Shown here one piece after another: positions 46,258 to 58,149 of a DNA stretch of 64,000 nt. Origin of the DNA: Tolypeutes matacus (lineage: Eukaryota; Chordata; Mammalia; Cingulata; Chlamyphoridae). The stretch is taken from NCBI GenBank assembly GCA_026826555.1, contig JAKSZT010054334.1, positions 36,397,427 to 36,461,426 of the forward strand, in the 5' to 3' direction. Each line of letters opens with the position of its first letter. Position 1 is the first letter of the stretch. The position numbers and the translations under genes were made by a program. Under the pieces are notes generated by a model. It searched no databases. It was not told the origin of the DNA and saw only the letters and a list, made by a program, of their open reading frames with translations.

Positions 46258-47030
46258 ATGACTAGACAGCAACAAAAAATAACAAACCATACTAAGAAAC
46301 AGGAGGACATGGCCCAATCCAATGAACTAACTAAAATCCAGGAGGAAAAGCAGAATTTTGAACAACTAATCAGAGCTGTCCAAACAAATATCATGGACCA
46401 ACTTAAAGAAGTGAGGGAAGAGATTAAAGATATTAAGATGACACTGAGAGAACATACTAAAAAAATTATAAACATACATAAAAAAATAACAGATATGATG
46501 GTGATGAATGGCACAATCCAAGAAATTAAAATAACATTGGAAGGACATAAGAGCAGATTAGAACAGGCAGAGGAAAGTATTAGTGATATGGAAGACAGTA
46601 CATCAGAAATCAAACAGATAGTAGAACACATAGATAAAAAAGATAGAAAAAATCCAGCAGGGACATAGGGATTTGAATGACAACACAAAAAGCAAAAATT
46701 ATAGGCATCCCAGTGAAAGAAGAGAAAGGAAAGGGGATAGAAGGAGTTTTGGAGGAACTAATGGCTGAACACTTCATAACTGTATTGAGGGAGATGGATC
46801 TACATGTCCAAGAATTGCAGAGCACCCCAAACAGCATAAATCCCAACAGGCTTAATCCAAGACATATGCTTATCAAACTGTCCAATGCTCAAGACAAAAA
46901 GAAAATACTGAAAGCAGGAAGAGAAAAGAGAACCATCACATACAAGGGAAGCTCAATAAGAATAAGTGCTGATCTCTCATCTGAAACTATGCAGGCAAGG
47001 AGGCATTGGTATGACATAGTTAAGGTATGA
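46258..47030 (+). pseudogene. L1 ORF1 with one frameshift
   Basis: The best-preserved ORF1 in the window. Codons 1-136 (46258-46668) give a short N-terminus with AQSNELTK, then a heptad-rich coiled coil that would drive trimerisation. After a frame change and a TGA near 46674, the second piece (46677-47030, 117 codons) holds KIIGIP, then PRHMLIKLSNAQDKKKIL and SSETMQARRHW, the RNA-recognition and C-terminal domains. The frame closes with TGA at 47028-47030, shortening the C-terminal domain relative to the copy at 347-571. Known ORF1 proteins are about 340 residues. Confidence 0.8.
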
Positions 47031-47297
47031 AAAGAAAAAAATAGTCCAGCCAAGAATTCTCTATCCAACAAAGATGGCATTAAAAAATGATGGAGTGTTT
47101 ATCTATTTATTCACAGATAAATAGAAATGAAGAGGGTATGCCAATAAGAAACCCGCCCTTCAATAATTACGAAAGGGTGTGCTGCAGGTTGTAAGAAAAA
47201 ACCAGGAGAGAGAGAGTTGGAGGAGAGTGTAAGAAAAACTAAAAAGACAAAAAGAGAAATACAAACTACATATGACATATATCAACACAAAGAAAAT

Positions 47298-50200
47298 ATG
47301 GCTAATGTAATTAATTCCTTGATAGTAATAACACTGAATGTTAATGGATTAAACTCACCAGTCAAGAGACACAGATAGGCAGAATGGGTAAGGAAATATG
47401 ACCCATCTATATGCTATCTGCAATAAACCTACGTTAAACCCAGGGATTTAAGGATTCTGAAAGTAAATGGCTGGAAAACAATCTTAAAACCAAACAATAA
47501 CCAAAAAACAACAGGAGTAGCTATACCAATATTGGACAAAATAGACTTTAAATGCAAAACTATTTTAGGAGACAAAGATGGAAACTATATGCTAGTAAAA
47601 GGGTAATCTTTCAAGAAGAAAGAACAATCATAAACATTTATGCATCTAACGAGGGCACCTCAAAATACATGAGGTAAACACTGGAGAAACTAAATGGAGA
47701 AACAGATGCCTTTACAACTATAGTGGAGGGCTTTAATAGACCATTATCACTAATAGATAGAACATTTTGACAGAGAACCAATAAAGAAACAAAGACTTTG
47801 AATAATACATCAGAGGGTCTGGACCTAATAGATATGTAGAGAACAATACACCCAAACACAGCAGGATATACATTCTTCTTGAATGCACATGAATCATTCT
47901 CCAAGGTAAATTACATACTGAGCCACAGAAAGATTTTCAATGAATTCAGAAAGATTGAAACTGTAAGAAATAATTTCTCTGACCACAATGGAATGAAGCT
48001 GGTAATCAGTAAGAGCCAGAGAACCAGATTAGGAACAAAGATATGAAGTTAAACAACACACTCTTAGAAAATCAGTGGGTCAAGGAAGAAATCACACACA
48101 AAAAATCAGTAACTACCTTGAAACAAATGAAAATGACAACACAACATATCAAAACCTATGGCAACAAAAGCTGTACTGAGAGGGAAAATCATAGCCATAA
48201 ATGCATATATATGATATATGCATAAATGCATATATCAAAAAAGAAGAAAGAACTAAAATTGAAGACCTAACTTCTAATTCTTGAAGAATTAGAAAAAGAA
48301 CAAGAAACTAACCACAAAGGAAGTAGAAAGAGGGAAATAACAAAGATTAGTGCAGAACTAAATGAAATTGAAAAGAAGACAGCACTTGAAAAAATAAACA
48401 AAACCAAGAGCTGGTTCTTCAAAAAGATCAATAAAATTGGCAAACCCTTAGCTACACTAACAAAGAAAAATAGAGAGAAGATGCAAACACACAAAATGAG
48501 AAACGAGGAAGGAAATATCCACTGATCCCACAGAAATAAAGAGTATCATAAAAGGATACTTTGAAAAATTATATGCAAACAAGAAGGATAATTTAGAGGA
48601 AATGGACAAATTCCTAGAAACACACAAGCAGCATGCATTTATGAAAGAAGAAATTGATGAACTCAGCCGAACAATCACATGTAAAGAGATAGAATCAGTC
48701 ATCAAAACTTCCCAACTAAGATAGACAAGGAACAGAAGGCTTCACTGGTGAATTCTACCAAACATTCCAGAAAGAACTAACACCAATCCTGCTTAACCTC
48801 TTCCAAAATATAGAAGTAGAAGGAATATTGCCTAACTCATTCTATGATGCCAACATTACCCTAATACCAAAGCCAAACAAAGAAGTCACAAGAAAGGAAA
48901 ATTACAGACCAATTCCTCTAAAGAACCTAAATGCTAAAATCCTCAAAAAGAAAAAAATTTGCTAATCGATTTCAACAACACAACAAATGAATTAATCACC
49001 ATGATGAAGCGGGTTTCATCCCGGGTATGCTAGGATAGTTCAATATAAGAAATCAATCAATGTAATACACCACATAAACAGATCAAAAGAAAAAGATCAC
49101 ATGATATCTCTATAGATGCAGGAAAAGCTTTAGTCAAAATACAGCACCCTTTCTTGAGAAAAACACTGCAAAAGATAGGATTAGAAAGAAACTTTCTAGA
49201 CATGATAAAGGGTATACATGAAAAACTCACAGATAACATTATATACAATGGTGAAATCCTAACAGCTTTCCTTCTAAGATCGGGAGCAAGACAAGGATGC
49301 CCACTATCACCACTCATATTTAACATTGTCTTAGAAGTATTTGCTCGAGTACTGAGGCAAGAAAAAGATATAGAAGGCATCCAAATTGGAAAGGAAAAAG
49401 TAAAAATTTCACTATTTGCAGACAATATGACCCTATACATAGAAAGCCCTGAGAAATCTACAACAAAGCTTCTAGAACTTATAAATGTGTTCAGTAAAGT
49501 TGCAGGTTATAAGATCAATGCACAAAAATTGGTAGCAATTCTGTACACCAAAAATGAGCAATCTGAGGAGGAAATCAAGAAAAAAATACCATTTACTATA
49601 GTAACTAAAAGAATCAAACACCTAGGACTAAATTTATTTAAAGATGTTGTGGCCGTTGGGCAGTTTGATGTAATTATGAATTCCAAAAATATAATTGGAT
49701 CATGCTTGTAAACTGACCTGTTAATCTGGGCATGATTAAGTTATGATTAGGGCATTGACTGGGCCACGTCAGTAGGGCCTTGAGCCCCATCCCTTGGTGG
49801 GTGGGAGAATTGAATATAAAAGGCAAGGCAAGAACAGAGTTGAAGCAGTTTTTGAGAAGCAGTTTTGATGCTGGAGAAAAGGCCCGAGAAGAAAAGAAGT
49901 GAGCCATTTGCCTGATAGTATACAGTTGACCATGTGGAGGAACCAGAAGAGCTAAGCCCGGAGAGAAACGCAGCCCCAGGAAGAGAGGAACACAAGAAGC
50001 CAGAACCCTGGCAAACGTCGGCAGCTGTCTTGTTCCAACACGTGGCAATGAACTTTGGTGAGGAGAAACTTAGGCTTTATGGCCTGGTATCTGTGAACTT
50101 CTACCCCAAATAAATACCCTTTATAAAGACCAACCCATTTTTGGTATTTCACATTAGCACCCCTTTGGCTGACTAATACAGATGTAAATGACCTATACAC

Positions 50201-51560
50201 AGAAAACTACACAACACTGTTAAAGGAAATCAAAAAAGACTTAAATAAATGGAAGAATATTCCCTGTTCATGAATTGGAAAAATAAACATCATTAAGATG
50301 TCTATCCTACCCAAACTGATCTACAGATTTAATGCAATCTAATAAAAATCAACACAGCATTTTTTAGTGAATTGGAGAAACTATCTATGAAACTAACTAC
50401 AAAGCTACAGTGGTAAAAAAATGCATGGTATTGGCACAAGGATACACATATGGACCAATGGAACCAGATTGAGAGTTCTGATGTAGATCCTTGCATATAC
50501 AGTCATATGATATTCGACAAACCCACCAAGCTCACTAAACTGAGAGAGAAGGGCCTTTTCAACAAATGGTGCTTGGAGAACTAGAAATCCATACCCAAAA
50601 GAATGAGAGAGGAACACATCTCACACCTTATACAAAAATCAACTCAAGATGGATCAAAGATCTAAATACAAGAGTCAAGACAATAAAGACTTTGGAAGAT
50701 AATGTAGGGATGCATCTACAGGAACTTGTAATAGGAAATGGTTTCATGAACTTCAACCCCAAAACATGAGCAATGAAAGCAAAAATAGATAAAAGGGGTC
50801 TCCTCAAAATTAAAAACTTTTGCATATCAAAGGACGTTTTCAAGAAAGTGAGAAGGCAGCCTACCCAAGGAAGAAAATTTTTGTAAGCATATATCTAATA
50901 GGATACTAATATCCAGCATATATAAAGAAATCCTACACCTTGAAAATATAAAGACAAACAACCCATTTTAAAAATGGGCAAGTGACTTGAAAAGACACTT
51001 CTCCAAGGAAGAAATACAAATGTCTAAAAAGCACATGAAAAGATGCTCAAGATCACTAGATATTGGGGAAATGCAAATCAAAACTACAATGAGATACCAT
51101 CTTACACCCATTAGAATGTCAGGTATTAAAAAAAAAAAAAACAGAGGAATACAAGTGTTGGAGAGGATGTGGAGTAATGTGAACCCTCATGACTGCTGGT
51201 GGGAATATAGAATGGTCCAGCCATTGTGGAAGATAATTTGGCAGTTGCTCAAAAAACTTACTACAGAACTGCCATATGATCCAGCAATTCCACTGCTGGG
51301 TATATACCCAGAAGAATTGAAAGCAAAGACACAAACAGATATATGCACACCAATGTCATAGCAGCATTATTCACTATTGCAAAAAGTTGGAATCAACCCA
51401 AATGTTCATAAATGGATGGATGGATAACCAAAATGTGGTACATACAATGGGATATTACTTAGCTGTAAGAAAGAATATAGTGCTAACACAAAGGATAATA
51501 TGGATGAATCTTGAGGACCTTATGTTGCGTGAAGCAAGCCAAGCATTGAAGGACAAATAG
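47298..51560 (+). pseudogene. L1 ORF2 with LTR insertion and multiple stops
   Basis: Starts at about 47298 with a VITLNVNGLNSPVKRH-like endonuclease opening. The reverse transcriptase core is in the 185-codon frame 49154-49711: RQGCPLSPL motif B and a SLFADNMTLYIE motif C, where the family Asp-Asp is Asp-Asn. A solo LTR (49648-50180) interrupts just after it. The C-terminal part resumes at 50186 ([25 protein letters not shown]) and runs to a TAG at 51558-51560. Stops occur from the beginning (for example TAG after RHR near 47375). Inactive. Confidence 0.85.
49648..50180 (+). mobile_element. ERVL-type solo LTR inside L1 ORF2
   Basis: A 533-bp LTR starting TGTGGCCGTTGGGCAG and ending GGCTGACTAATACA. 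It has a perfect 5-bp target duplication GATGT (49643-49647 and 50181-50185). TATAAAA (49815-49821) and AATAAA (50109-50114) are positioned as promoter and polyadenylation signals. The uninterrupted L1 counterpart is visible at 24793-24812, proving the insertion. Confidence 0.95.
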
Positions 51561-54395
51561 TACATGACCTCACTGATATGAATTAAGCAAATTGAGCAGA
51601 CTCAGAGAGCTAGAGTCTGGAAGATAGAGTTACAAGGAATAGAAAGGGAGAAGAAGGTTGTTAGCCAATGCCCATACAGGCGAAATTATGATAAGGTGGG
51701 AGTGTGTACTTGGGCAGTGAAGGGGTATGACAGGAGTATAGCGATACTATTGGGTTGGGCCATGCAGCTTTGATGGGGGGTAGTGTTGGGAGGATGGGTT
51801 GGACAGTCCATGGAACTGAGGGAGGGTTGGTGGAGGGACCAGGTGAACACTAGGGATTGGCAGGTATGTGGTTGAAAGTACAAAGTTGGGAAAGCTCTTA
51901 TGGCAATATGACAAGGATGGGTTTCTTGTTTAGGGTGTTGGATGGGGGGACATTCAGGATAGGATGCACCTGGGGCAGGGTTCTAGGGAGTGTGCACATG
52001 ATCATTTTGTCATAATGCAGTGTATCAGTCGGTGGAGACCCACATAATGAATGAGAAGGACTTGGACTCCCATCCTGGGAAGGACTGATATGTTCTCAAA
52101 CAGAGGGGTGGGAGTTTCTCAAGAGCATGGGTAGTTCCTAATAGGGGAGGACAAACCAGTGAGTCAAGAACTCAGTGTAGTTGCAAGTAACTATGAAACT
52201 TGTCATTAAAGGAGTGAAGCCTGGTGGTCGCCATGGGCCCCAAGGGGTGGGGGAGGGAGGAGTAGAATAGGTGGAACAGGGTGTATTTAGTGGGCAATGG
52301 AAGTGTTCTACATGATCTCTGAATGTTGGACACAGGCCATGTTAAATATCATCAAAATTTATAAAAGTGTACAGCCTAAAATGTAAATTATGTAAACCTT
52401 TGACCATTTTTGGTAGCTGTGTTTCACTATTTGTATATCAGTTGTAACAAATGTACCGTCCGCATATACAAAGTATTAATATGAGAAGGGGGAAAAGGGG
52501 GAAGATGTTGGGTATATGGGAGTCCCCTGTATTCTGTATGTGGCTTTACTGTGACCTAAAACTTCTTTGAAAAAAAGTAAGACACTGGGGAATAAATGGA
52601 AGAAAATGTCACTGTACATACAGGACAACAGATATTACAGTGATGAAAGGCAAAGTGTCAACAATTTTTTAAAAATACTTTTCATTATTTTTTAATATCC
52701 CTTTTTTAAAATTTTATTTCATTTTTTGTTTTGTTTTTTTTTTCATTTTTATGTATTTTATTTCTTATATTTAAACTTATTATTATTTCATTTTCCTATT
52801 AATTGTATTTGGCTATTTTATTGGTTTCCTTTTTGAAGAAGCTTTGGATCACAGAGGGGTTACCACTGGGGCAGCAGAGGATCACTGGTGTATAGTTTCT
52901 GTGATGGGGGATACATGGGAGGGAGTTCAGCTGGACATACATATAAGGTATATAAATGTGTTCAAATATCACAGTGAGTAGAGATTCACACAGTAACTGA
53001 AAGAATTTTTGATTTCCCATCATGGAGAGCTCTGCCACATTCTCTAATGGAACAGCAACCATCCCCCAAGTACAGGGGCAATAACTAGCGAAGGAGAGTA
53101 GTCCATTGATGGACCCTTGATATTGATGACTATGCTTATGAGCCTTTCCTCTTGAATTTGAAAGTTAGCCTAGTGTTGTAGGGTGCCTAAGAGTTACCTC
53201 CTTAGCATCTTCTTGTTGCTTAAATGTGGACTCTGTCTAAGCTAAACTCAGCATATAAATGCATTACCTTCCCCCCAGCTTGGATATGACTCCTGCGGAT
53301 GAGTCTCCTTGGCACCAAGGGTTTGCTACAAAGCATTAACTGTCAATGTAACTGGAAAAAGACCTTAAATGAAAGGGGAAAAAGGTAAAGACAAATGAGT
53401 TTATGTGGCTAAGAGACTTGGGAGTTCATCCTAGAGGTATCGCTTATGCACATCTCAGCAGGATCTGGGCTTTGAAGTCACCCAGGTCCCCTGGTCAGGG
53501 CAGATAGATCTGGAGTTTGGTGCCTTGCCAGTGGGCCCTGCTTTGGAGTTTGTGCTCCTGAGTGTGACAGAGTTGGACTCAGTCATGGCTTCCTTACACA
53601 TGGCTCATCTGTCTCTTCTATTTGAACCTATAGTCGGTGCTGGAGTTGGTAGGTGTATGTCCAAGATACTGGAATATTTGGTCTGTCCATGTGCCAGCTA
53701 GGCCCTGAGCCTCAAAGTTGCCACACCTACTCTCCAGTTCATTTGACTTACCTGGGACAACTAACAAGGAGGTAAGGATGAATAACTCCCATACCAAGGA
53801 AATGAGAGTTTACAACTGCAAGAAAGAGAGTCCCATCCATCATCTGTATGGGATTGAAGTCCCCTCTCAATTAAAGGTGGAGTGGACATCACCATCCCAG
53901 AATCCTTGGGATAGGGAATGAACTATGGACTAGAGTAGACTTATTGGTATTCTACTATAGACTTACTGTGATTCTAGCAATGGAAGAAATTACAACATTG
54001 ATGTGGAGGCAGTGGTCAATGGAGGCTCTGAGGGCAAGGAGAGTGAAAAACTGGTATAATTTGGGTGCATTTTCATGACTTGGGAATTGTCCTGAATTAC
54101 TTTGCAACTACAGATATAAGCCATTATATATCTTCCCATAACTTATAGAATTGTGTGGGAGAGAGTGTAAACTACAGCATAAACTGTAATCCATGCTCAG
54201 TGATAATGCCCCAAAATGCATTTATCAACTGCAATAAATGTACCACACTAATGAAGAATGTTGTTTATGTGGGAAAATTAGGGCAGTATGGGACACAGGG
54301 CATATGGGAATCCCTATATTTTTTATGTAACATTTATGTAATCTAATATCTTTAAAAAATTAAAAAAGTATTTAAAATAAAGAAATGGAATAAAA
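51561..54395 (+). other. 2.83-kb 3' UTR of the long L1
   Basis: Colinear with 26264-29130. G-rich stretches such as GGGGGGTAGTGTTGGGAGGATGGG near 51775 and GGGGTGGGGGAGGG near 52238 may matter for L1 RNA, as G-rich 3' UTR tracts do in other L1s. It ends ATGGGAATCCCTATATTTTTTATG plus an A-rich tail. Confidence 0.8.
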
Positions 54396-54399
54396 AAAA

Positions 54400-55314
54400 A
54401 ATCAATGGATTAAAAAGAAATTAGAGGCAAAATTAGGAAATATCTTGGGGGTGATTGAAAGTGAAAGCACAACAAACCAAAACTTATGGGATGCAGTGAA
54501 GGCAGTATTGAGAGGGAAATTTATAGCTCTAAATGCTTACATAACAAAAGAAAAAGATATCAAATCAGAGATCTAATCTCAAAACTGGAAGTACCAGAAT
54601 TAGAAGAGCAAACTAATTCAAATTGAGCAGAAGGAAGAAAATAACAAGGATTAGAGTAAAGATAAAAGAAATAGAAAACACAGAAACAATAGAATGAGCC
54701 AAACCAATTGCTTCTTTGTAAAAATCAGTAACATCAACAAACCATTAGCAAAACTCACAAAGAAAAAAAGAGAAAGGATACAAATGATGACTATCAGAAG
54801 TGAAAAGAGAGCCATTCCATCCCACCCTGCTGTAATAAAAAGGAATATGAAAGGATACTATGAACAATTGTATGCCAATAAATTAGATAACCTAGATGAA
54901 AAGAACTTATTCTTAGATACACACACTACCTCCAATGACTCAGGATGAAATAGATGATCTTAACAAACCAATTACGAGTAAAGAGATTGAATAAGTAATC
55001 AAAATCTTCCCAATAGATTGTGGCTGAAAAGGTTAGTGTAGTGATGTAAATGCCACTTGAAAGAAAGTTAGAGAATAATCTAAGGACTGAAAACCATAGT
55101 GAACCCAGAGGTGAATGAGGATTGTGGCTAATAGTACAAATACAAGAATGTTTGGCTATATAACAAATGAACGTTGCTATTGCAAGAATATGATGAAGAA
55201 TGGGAAAATACAATTAATGTAACTTCTGGATTATAATTAACAGCAATATTGTAATATTCTTGCATCAATGTCAAAGAATGTACTATATCTACACTAAGGT
55301 TCAATAATAGTGGG
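54400..55314 (+). mobile_element. Outer LINE-1, right part: ORF2 remnant then 3' UTR
   Basis: ORF2 resumes with a [29 protein letters not shown] block (about 54450-54520) and runs through a KAISHPAVIKRNMKGYYEQLYANKLD-like block to about 55010 (ITSKEIE region). It then jumps at about 55018 to a 3' UTR (ATTGTGGCTGAAAAGG, then AACAGCAATATTGTAATATTC). The reverse transcriptase is missing. It continues after the solo LTR at 55881. Confidence 0.8.
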
Positions 55315-55880
55315 TGTAGCAGTTTGGCATTATTTATGAATTCCAAAAACAGATATTATATTATGTTTGTAAACTGCTCTGTTCCTCTGGGTGTGATTAA
55401 ATTATGATTAGGGCTTTGACTGGGCCACGTCAGTAGGGTGTTGAGTCCCCGCCCCTTGGTGGGTGGAGACTCAAAGATAAAAGGCATAGCAAAGGACAGA
55501 GTTGCATTTCTGATGCTGAAGTTTTAATGCTGGAGCCTGAGGAAGTAAGGAACAGAGGATCTTGGTCGTGAGGAAGGAGAGAAGGCCCTGGGAAAAGAGA
55601 CAAGCTTTTCACTTGATAATCTACAGCTGGCCTTGTGGAGAGAAGCAAGCCTGAGCCCAGAGAGAGGTAAGCTCTGGGAAGAGAGGAACCCAGGAAGCCT
55701 GAATCCTGGCAGATGTTGGCAGCCATCTTGCTCCAACACGTAGCAATAGACTTTGATGAGGGAAGTAATTTATGCTTCATGGTCTAGTAACCATAAGCTT
55801 CTACCCCAAATAAATACCCTTTATAAAAACCAACCGATTTCTGGTATTTTGCATCAGAACCTCTTTGGCTGACTAATACA
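55315..55880 (+). mobile_element. ERVL-type solo LTR in an L1 3' UTR
   Basis: A 566-bp LTR starting TGTAGCAGTTTGGCATTATTTATG and ending GGCTGACTAATACA. Target duplications are GTGGG (55310-55314) and GGGGG (55881-55885), 4 of 5 matching. A GATAAAA TATA-like box lies at about 55475 and AATAAA at 55809-55814. Confidence 0.92.
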
Positions 55881-56310
55881 GGGGGGGTATGGGATTTTTA
55901 TTTTTGGACTAAGGAAAATATTCAACAACTTAATGAAATAATCAATGCACAACTCTGTAATGAAAGTGAAAGCCACTGAGTGTACACTTTGGATAGATGT
56001 ACAAGGCATGGAATTGTATAACACAGTGAAACATGTGGTGGAAGATGACAATATAAATATGAGAATGTTCTCTCATACACTATAACAAATGTACAATCCT
56101 AATACATGATGTTAATAATAGGGTGTGTATAGAAAAAATATACCAAATGTAAGCTATTGACCATAGTTAATGGTAATAGTCTGATGGTGTTCTTTCATGA
56201 ACTGTATTAAATGTTCCACAATAATGTGATACATTGGTGTAGGGGTGATGCATGAGAATTGTTTTTTATGCTCACAACTTCTCTAATAAATATATATATT
56301 ATAATAAATA
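55881..56310 (+). mobile_element. Outer LINE-1 3' UTR end
   Basis: Continues the interrupted UTR: GTATGGGATTTTTATTTTTGG, ATGTTCTCTCATAC, AACAAATGTACAATCCTAATAC and AAAATATACCAAATGTAAGC, then an (AATA)n-rich tail. The same UTR type is present at 20520-20775 and at the window end. Confidence 0.75.
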
Positions 56311-56339
56311 AATGAATAAATAAAAAGGTAGATAGATAT

Positions 56340-56990
56340 ATAAATAGAAGACAAATCTGAGTTATCAGTCTTGCTGCCTGATCTTGAAAAACAACAACAA
56401 CAACAAATAAACAACAAAAAAGAACCCCCAACAAAGAAAATCTCAGAACCAGATGGTTTCACAAGGGGATTCTATCAAAAATTCAAGATTACTTAAATCT
56501 AATTCTGCTCAAACTCTTCCAAAACACTGAAGAGATGGGAACACACCACAACTCATTCTCTGAGGTCAACATCACCCTCATACCAAAATAAGAAAAATCA
56601 GTTAATGTAATACACCACATTAACAGAATGAAGGGAAAAAGATACAGGATATCTCAGTTTGCCAAAGGCTGCCAATGCAAAGTACCAGAAATAGGTTGGC
56701 TTTTATAACAGGGATTTTATTTAAAGTAAAAGCTTACAGTTCTGAAGGCATCTAACATCCAAATCAAGGCATCAGCAGAGATGCCTTCTCAGGGTCCTGT
56801 GCAAAGCAAGATGGTCACCAGTCTCCACAGAGGTCTCTGGCTTCCCCTCCAACAAAAGAAAATAGTGGGACTTGATGAACATTAAAAATGTTGTGCATTA
56901 AAGAACTTTATCAGGAAAGTAAAAATACAACCAACACAATGGAAGAAAATATTTAGAAACCACGTATCTGAAAACGGCACCCACTGCAGA
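56340..56990 (+). mobile_element. L1 ORF2 fragment split by a truncated LTR
   Basis: 56440-56648 has reverse transcriptase traces (AGTCCAGATGGTTTC-like SPGPDGF region, CAAACTCTTCCAAAACACTG, GTAATACACCACATTAACAG). 56873-56990 has the C-terminal HQKTLSGKVKIQPTQWKKIFRNHVSEN-like block. A reverse LTR fragment of the second family lies between them at 56650-56872. Confidence 0.7.
56650..56872 (-). mobile_element. Truncated ERV LTR, second family, reverse
   Basis: TATCTCAGTTTGCCAAAGGCTGCC, then GAAATAGGTTGGCTTTTATAA, AAAAGCTTACAG and CCAAATCAAGGCATCAGCAGAGATGC match the LTR at 29943. Cut off after CCAACAAAAG. Confidence 0.7.
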
Positions 56991-57480
56991 ACCCCTTAAT
57001 TGATTCCCATATTTCTCTTGGTTCCTGGTTTATTTTGTGAAGCCATTAGTTGAAAATTTCCTTGATGTTGGTCTCGACTTGTTAGGTGGTATTGATCCAA
57101 GTACAACAGGATGTGTTGACAGCAGCACAGACACCTCCTTTTTCTGCCAGTAGGTAATCTAAAGCTAATCGGTTGTCCATAGTTAACACTGTGAGAGAAT
57201 TGAATGAGGTAGTTAGTCCTTGCAGGGCTTGCCCTGTTTCTTGAGCTACAGCTTCAAGGGTAGAACTGAGGTTGCAGGTGACTGTATTGTTTGTATCCGA
57301 AATCTAGCCAGGGGGCTAAAAGTTCAAGTCTGAGCCCTATTCCAGCAAGAATTAAACCAATAGCCCTTTTATTTCATGTGGGAGAGATAAAGTTATAAGG
57401 GTGGAAGTTGGCTATTACAGAGTCAATTGTGCATTGTCCACTCCCTCTGGTTCACTGAGAAGGTAAGGAAACACTACAGA
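56991..57480 (-). pseudogene. Retroviral env transmembrane-subunit remnant (gamma-type)
   Basis: On the minus strand an open stretch (about 57290-57085) encodes the conserved TM heptad and immunosuppressive-domain-like region followed by a CX6CC cysteine motif (Cys codons at 57127-57129, 57106-57108 and 57103-57105) and a Trp-Ile-Asn-Thr run. A CX6CC motif marks gamma-type TM subunits that bind SU covalently. Upstream, in another frame (about 57375-57335), a Gly/Ala/Ile-rich hydrophobic stretch fits an eroded fusion peptide. Stops follow the motif (TAA near 57084) and interrupt the fusion-peptide side (TAG near 57308), so no protein can be made. Its LTRs are not identifiable. Confidence 0.75.
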
Positions 57481-57688
57481 CCCTAGAGTGGTATTACAGA
57501 GGAAGGAAAGACCTGAGAGGAGACAAGTCTTTCTTCCACAAAGAAATAAGCAAAAGAATAGGGTGGGAGTCATTTTAGTTAGACAATGGGACTAAGGAAG
57601 ACACAGTCTAGATAAAGGCAGTGGAGTTAACTGCAGGAAGAGAAGATAAGAATTAGCAAGTGTCCCCCTAGGGGCAGGAAGAAAGGCC

Positions 57689-58102
57689 TTAAGTTACTGC
57701 ATCCAAGATCTGGCTGTAATAGCCTATGGGACAATAATGATCAGCATGTCCTTGGGTTAGTACCCTGCATGCATTCCCTCCTTTAAAAAAAAGTGCTGCT
57801 GCAATTTGGGGAGGAAAGAACTGGAAGGGTTGGGGGAGAAAATGCAAAGTCATATATGTTAAAATCCACACTGTCCCACAACCCGTACAATCTTTCTGCC
57901 ACCACTTCTGCAAAAGCCCTGAGAATGGAAATGGGGCTTTATAAATGGTAGTACTGCAATATAAGGCCACAGCTACAAAATAAACAACAAGACAAGCAAT
58001 TAAAGCAGTTCCTGGGCCCTGGGAGTTGCTACCTAGAAAGGAGGCTCTTATCTTAAAGAAAAGGGAGGATATTTCAGGGGAGACCAGAGGTGCTGGATGC
58101 AC
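57689..58102 (-). pseudogene. Possible retroviral pol fragment (RT-RNase H junction) and unassigned frame
   Basis: A 137-codon minus-strand frame. Its last ~30 codons (about 57780-57692) contain a RVLTQ block and a GYYSQ.LDAV block, the order found where gamma-type reverse transcriptase joins RNase H. The first ~95 codons, including a hydrophobic run near 57990-57940, are not recognised. It lies upstream of the env remnant on the same strand, so both may come from one internally deleted ERV. The 200 bases between them are degraded. Confidence 0.45.
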
Positions 58103-58149
58103 TTTTAACAGTCTGACTAATTATGGGTTGTTTCTACAATGGCAGCTCA

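Larger units (their letters stand above)
44294..54395 (+). mobile_element. Very long LINE-1 with 5' UTR, ORF1, ORF2 and 2.8-kb 3' UTR
   Basis: It begins TTGCTTCTTGACAGGAAGATGGC and ends in an A-rich tail. Target duplications are AAAAACTAATGG (44282-44293) and AAAAAATCAATGG (about 54396-54408), one mismatch plus one indel. Layout: 5' UTR 44294-46257, ORF1 46258-47030, ORF2 about 47298-51560, 3' UTR 51561-54395. After subtracting the inserted LTR (49648-50180 plus 5-bp duplication), the element is about 9.5 kb. All parts are present, but ORF1 and ORF2 carry stops and frameshifts, so it is inactive. Confidence 0.9.
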
